Below, piece by piece: positions 43,347 to 44,617 of a stretch of 44,617 bases of DNA (positions are counted from its first letter, which is position 1; each line of letters opens with the position of its first letter). The translations under genes were made by a program, and so were the position numbers. The stretch is from NCBI GenBank assembly GCA_031181325.1, contig JAPSKX010000017.1, positions 1 to 44,617 of the forward strand, given 5' to 3'. Under the pieces are notes generated by a model. It was not told the DNA's origin. It was given only the letters and a program-made list of their open reading frames with translations, and ran no database searches. This DNA comes from Paenibacillus sp. GTDB taxonomy: Bacteria > Bacillota > Bacilli > Paenibacillales > YIM-B00363.

Positions 43347-44222
43347 ATGAAAGCTACATTCGGGGAAAAGGTGTTCTACGGCGTCAACTATGCGCTTCTA
43401 GCCTTGATCGGGCTCAGCTGCATCCTGCCGATGATTCATATTTTGGCGTTGTCGCTCAGCGACGCGCAGGCCGTCGTGTCCGGACGCGTCGTATTTTGGC
43501 CGGTCAACGTAACGATCGAGTCGTATCGCAATCTCATCGTCGGCACCGATGTCGTGAACGCCTTCAAGAACAACGTCGTCCTAACGGTCGTCGGTACGGC
43601 GCTGAGTATGGCGTGTACGATCATCGCCGCGTATCCGCTGTCGCGCCGGGACATGTACGGCAGGCGCTTCTTCACCTTGGCGATCGTCTTTACGATGCTG
43701 TTCTCGGGCGGCATCATTCCGCATTACCTCGTCATCAAGTCGCTCGGCCTGCTGAACTCGTACGGCGCGATATGGCTGCCGGGATTGGTAAGCGTATTCA
43801 ATATGCTGGTGTTGAAAACGTACTTCGAGAGCATGCCGCTCGAGATGGAGGAGGCCGCCCGCATCGACGGCTGCAATGAGTGGCGGCTGCTGGCGCGCAT
43901 CGTGCTGCCGCTGTCGCTGCCGGTGCTCGCCGCGCTGACGCTGTTTTACGCGGTCGGCTTCTGGAACCAGTTCATGAACGTGCTGCTGTTCATGAACGAT
44001 CCGTCGAAGTACAACTTGACCGTCATGGTGCAGCAGATGATTCGAAGCCAGTCCATGCTGCAAGAGCTTGCGAACCTGCAGCCGGAGGACATCATGAACA
44101 TGACGCCGGAGACGATCAAATCCGCGGGCGTTATCGTCATGCTCGTGCCGATGCTCGTCATCTATCCGTTCCTGCAGAAGTACTTCGTCAAGGGCGTCAT
44201 GATCGGCGCGATCAAAGGGTAA
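43347..44222 (+). CDS. LplC/YtcP-type ABC sugar permease (second importer)
   Basis: A 291-residue membrane partner of the preceding permease. It shows CILPMIHILALSLSDAQAVV, AAYPLSRRDMYGRRFFTLAI, the EAA loop EEAARIDGCNEWRLLARIVL and the usual ending LQKYFVKGVMIGAIKG. GGAGGGG stands before ATG. A binding-protein gene starts 36 bases downstream. Homology to the permease at 23017 is evident throughout. Confidence 0.94.
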   Translation: MKATFGEKVFYGVNYALLALIGLSCILPMIHILALSLSDAQAVVSGRVVFWPVNVTIESYRNLIVGTDVVNAFKNNVVLTVVGTALSMACTIIAAYPLSRRDMYGRRFFTLAIVFTMLFSGGIIPHYLVIKSLGLLNSYGAIWLPGLVSVFNMLVLKTYFESMPLEMEEAARIDGCNEWRLLARIVLPLSLPVLAALTLFYAVGFWNQFMNVLLFMNDPSKYNLTVMVQQMIRSQSMLQELANLQPEDIMNMTPETIKSAGVIVMLVPMLVIYPFLQKYFVKGVMIGAIKG

Positions 44223-44258
44223 ACGGAGTCACTTAAATATGAATTAGGGGGATTTCTA

Positions 44259-44617
44259 TGGAAACACGTGCGAGATGGATAACGGCGATAGCGCTCGTAC
44301 TCGCGGCATCTTTGCTCGCGGCGGGCTGCTCCAACGGGGGCGGCGGAGAGGCGGCTCCTCCGAAGGAGAGCGGCGGAACGTCGACGGCCGGCGAAGGCAA
44401 GACGGACGAAGCGGCGCCGGAGGCGCGAGGGAGCATTACGGTGTCGATTTACGACCGGGGATCGATTCCGCCGGAGGAAGGCACGGCGGACAACAATCGT
44501 TGGACGAAGTGGCTGGTCGAGAACGGGCCGGCGGACGTGAAGTTCGTCCCCGTCCCGCGCTGGGAATCCAAAGAGAAGTTCAACGTCATGTTCGCCTCCG
44601 GCTCCGCGCCGGATCTC
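44259..44617 (+). CDS. solute-binding lipoprotein of the second importer (3' truncated by window)
   Basis: The first 119 residues are visible. The signal ends at lipobox SLLAAGC (Cys24), followed by a Gly/Ala/Pro/Ser/Glu linker to about residue 56 and then GSITVSIYDRGSIPPEEGTA with NNRWTKWLVENGP, the typical start of the large Lpl/YtcQ-type binding proteins. TAGGGGGA six bases before ATG fixes the start. It lies behind both permease genes, unlike the 20316 operon where the binding protein comes first. Confidence 0.9.

Overview
The window is a GC-rich stretch of a Firmicute chromosome, most like the high-GC Paenibacillaceae (Paenibacillus, Cohnella and relatives). Signs of this are strong AGGAGG-type ribosome sites, GTG and TTG starts, several YesM/YesN-style sensor and AraC-type regulators next to LplB/LplC-type sugar permeases, Gfo/Idh/MocA oxidoreductases, and a DUF2975 protein paired with a small XRE regulator. 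I see no rRNA, tRNA, CRISPR array or intact transposase. Names come from motif and family recognition by eye; no database search was run.

Layout. 2-3290: end of a binding protein, then an ATPase and a fused double permease (Fe3+/thiamine/phosphonate-type ABC importer). 3436-7614: SRPBCC protein, DUF2975/XRE pair, APH-type kinase, a small basic protein, and a membrane protein/TetR pair with a likely operator. 7689-10706: GAF histidine kinase, NarL-type regulator and flavin reductase. 10873-16353: a membrane-anchored protein with an RsiV-like tail, a TspO-related membrane protein, a Gfo/Idh oxidoreductase and an NAD(P)-binding protein. 16547-32930: a large carbohydrate-utilisation cluster. 32960-39745: WYL regulator, sensor pseudogene, methyltransferase, small proteins, two GNAT-like proteins and an ABC exporter with a cyclic-nucleotide-binding tail. 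39930-44617: a one-component AraC-type sensor-regulator and a second oligosaccharide importer cut by the window end.

The central cluster is the most interesting part. A YesM-type kinase and YesN-type regulator precede a lipoprotein binding protein, two permeases, a secreted glycosidase-like protein, a cytoplasmic glycosidase-like protein, an M20 deacylase, RidA, a class V PLP enzyme and a Gfo/Idh oxidoreductase. Together they suggest uptake and breakdown of an N-acylated amino-sugar-like glycan, with a PLP step producing an enamine/imine that RidA hydrolyses. The kinase gene and the binding-protein gene share a nearly superimposable promoter: a GTCA direct repeat with 10 bp spacing, a CGTC-type inverted element and TATAAT, all at identical distances. 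The regulator and the secreted enzyme each carry one in-frame stop where an aromatic residue is expected, so the cluster is either newly inactivated or affected by sequence errors.

A second unexplained signal is a repeated non-coding element found about 31 kb apart (3901-4144 and 34725-34928). It has units of about 58 bp followed by a short hairpin whose stem changes in a compensatory way between copies. The window also holds a 35-codon gene with its own consensus promoter, ribosome site and terminator (36288-36532, minus strand).
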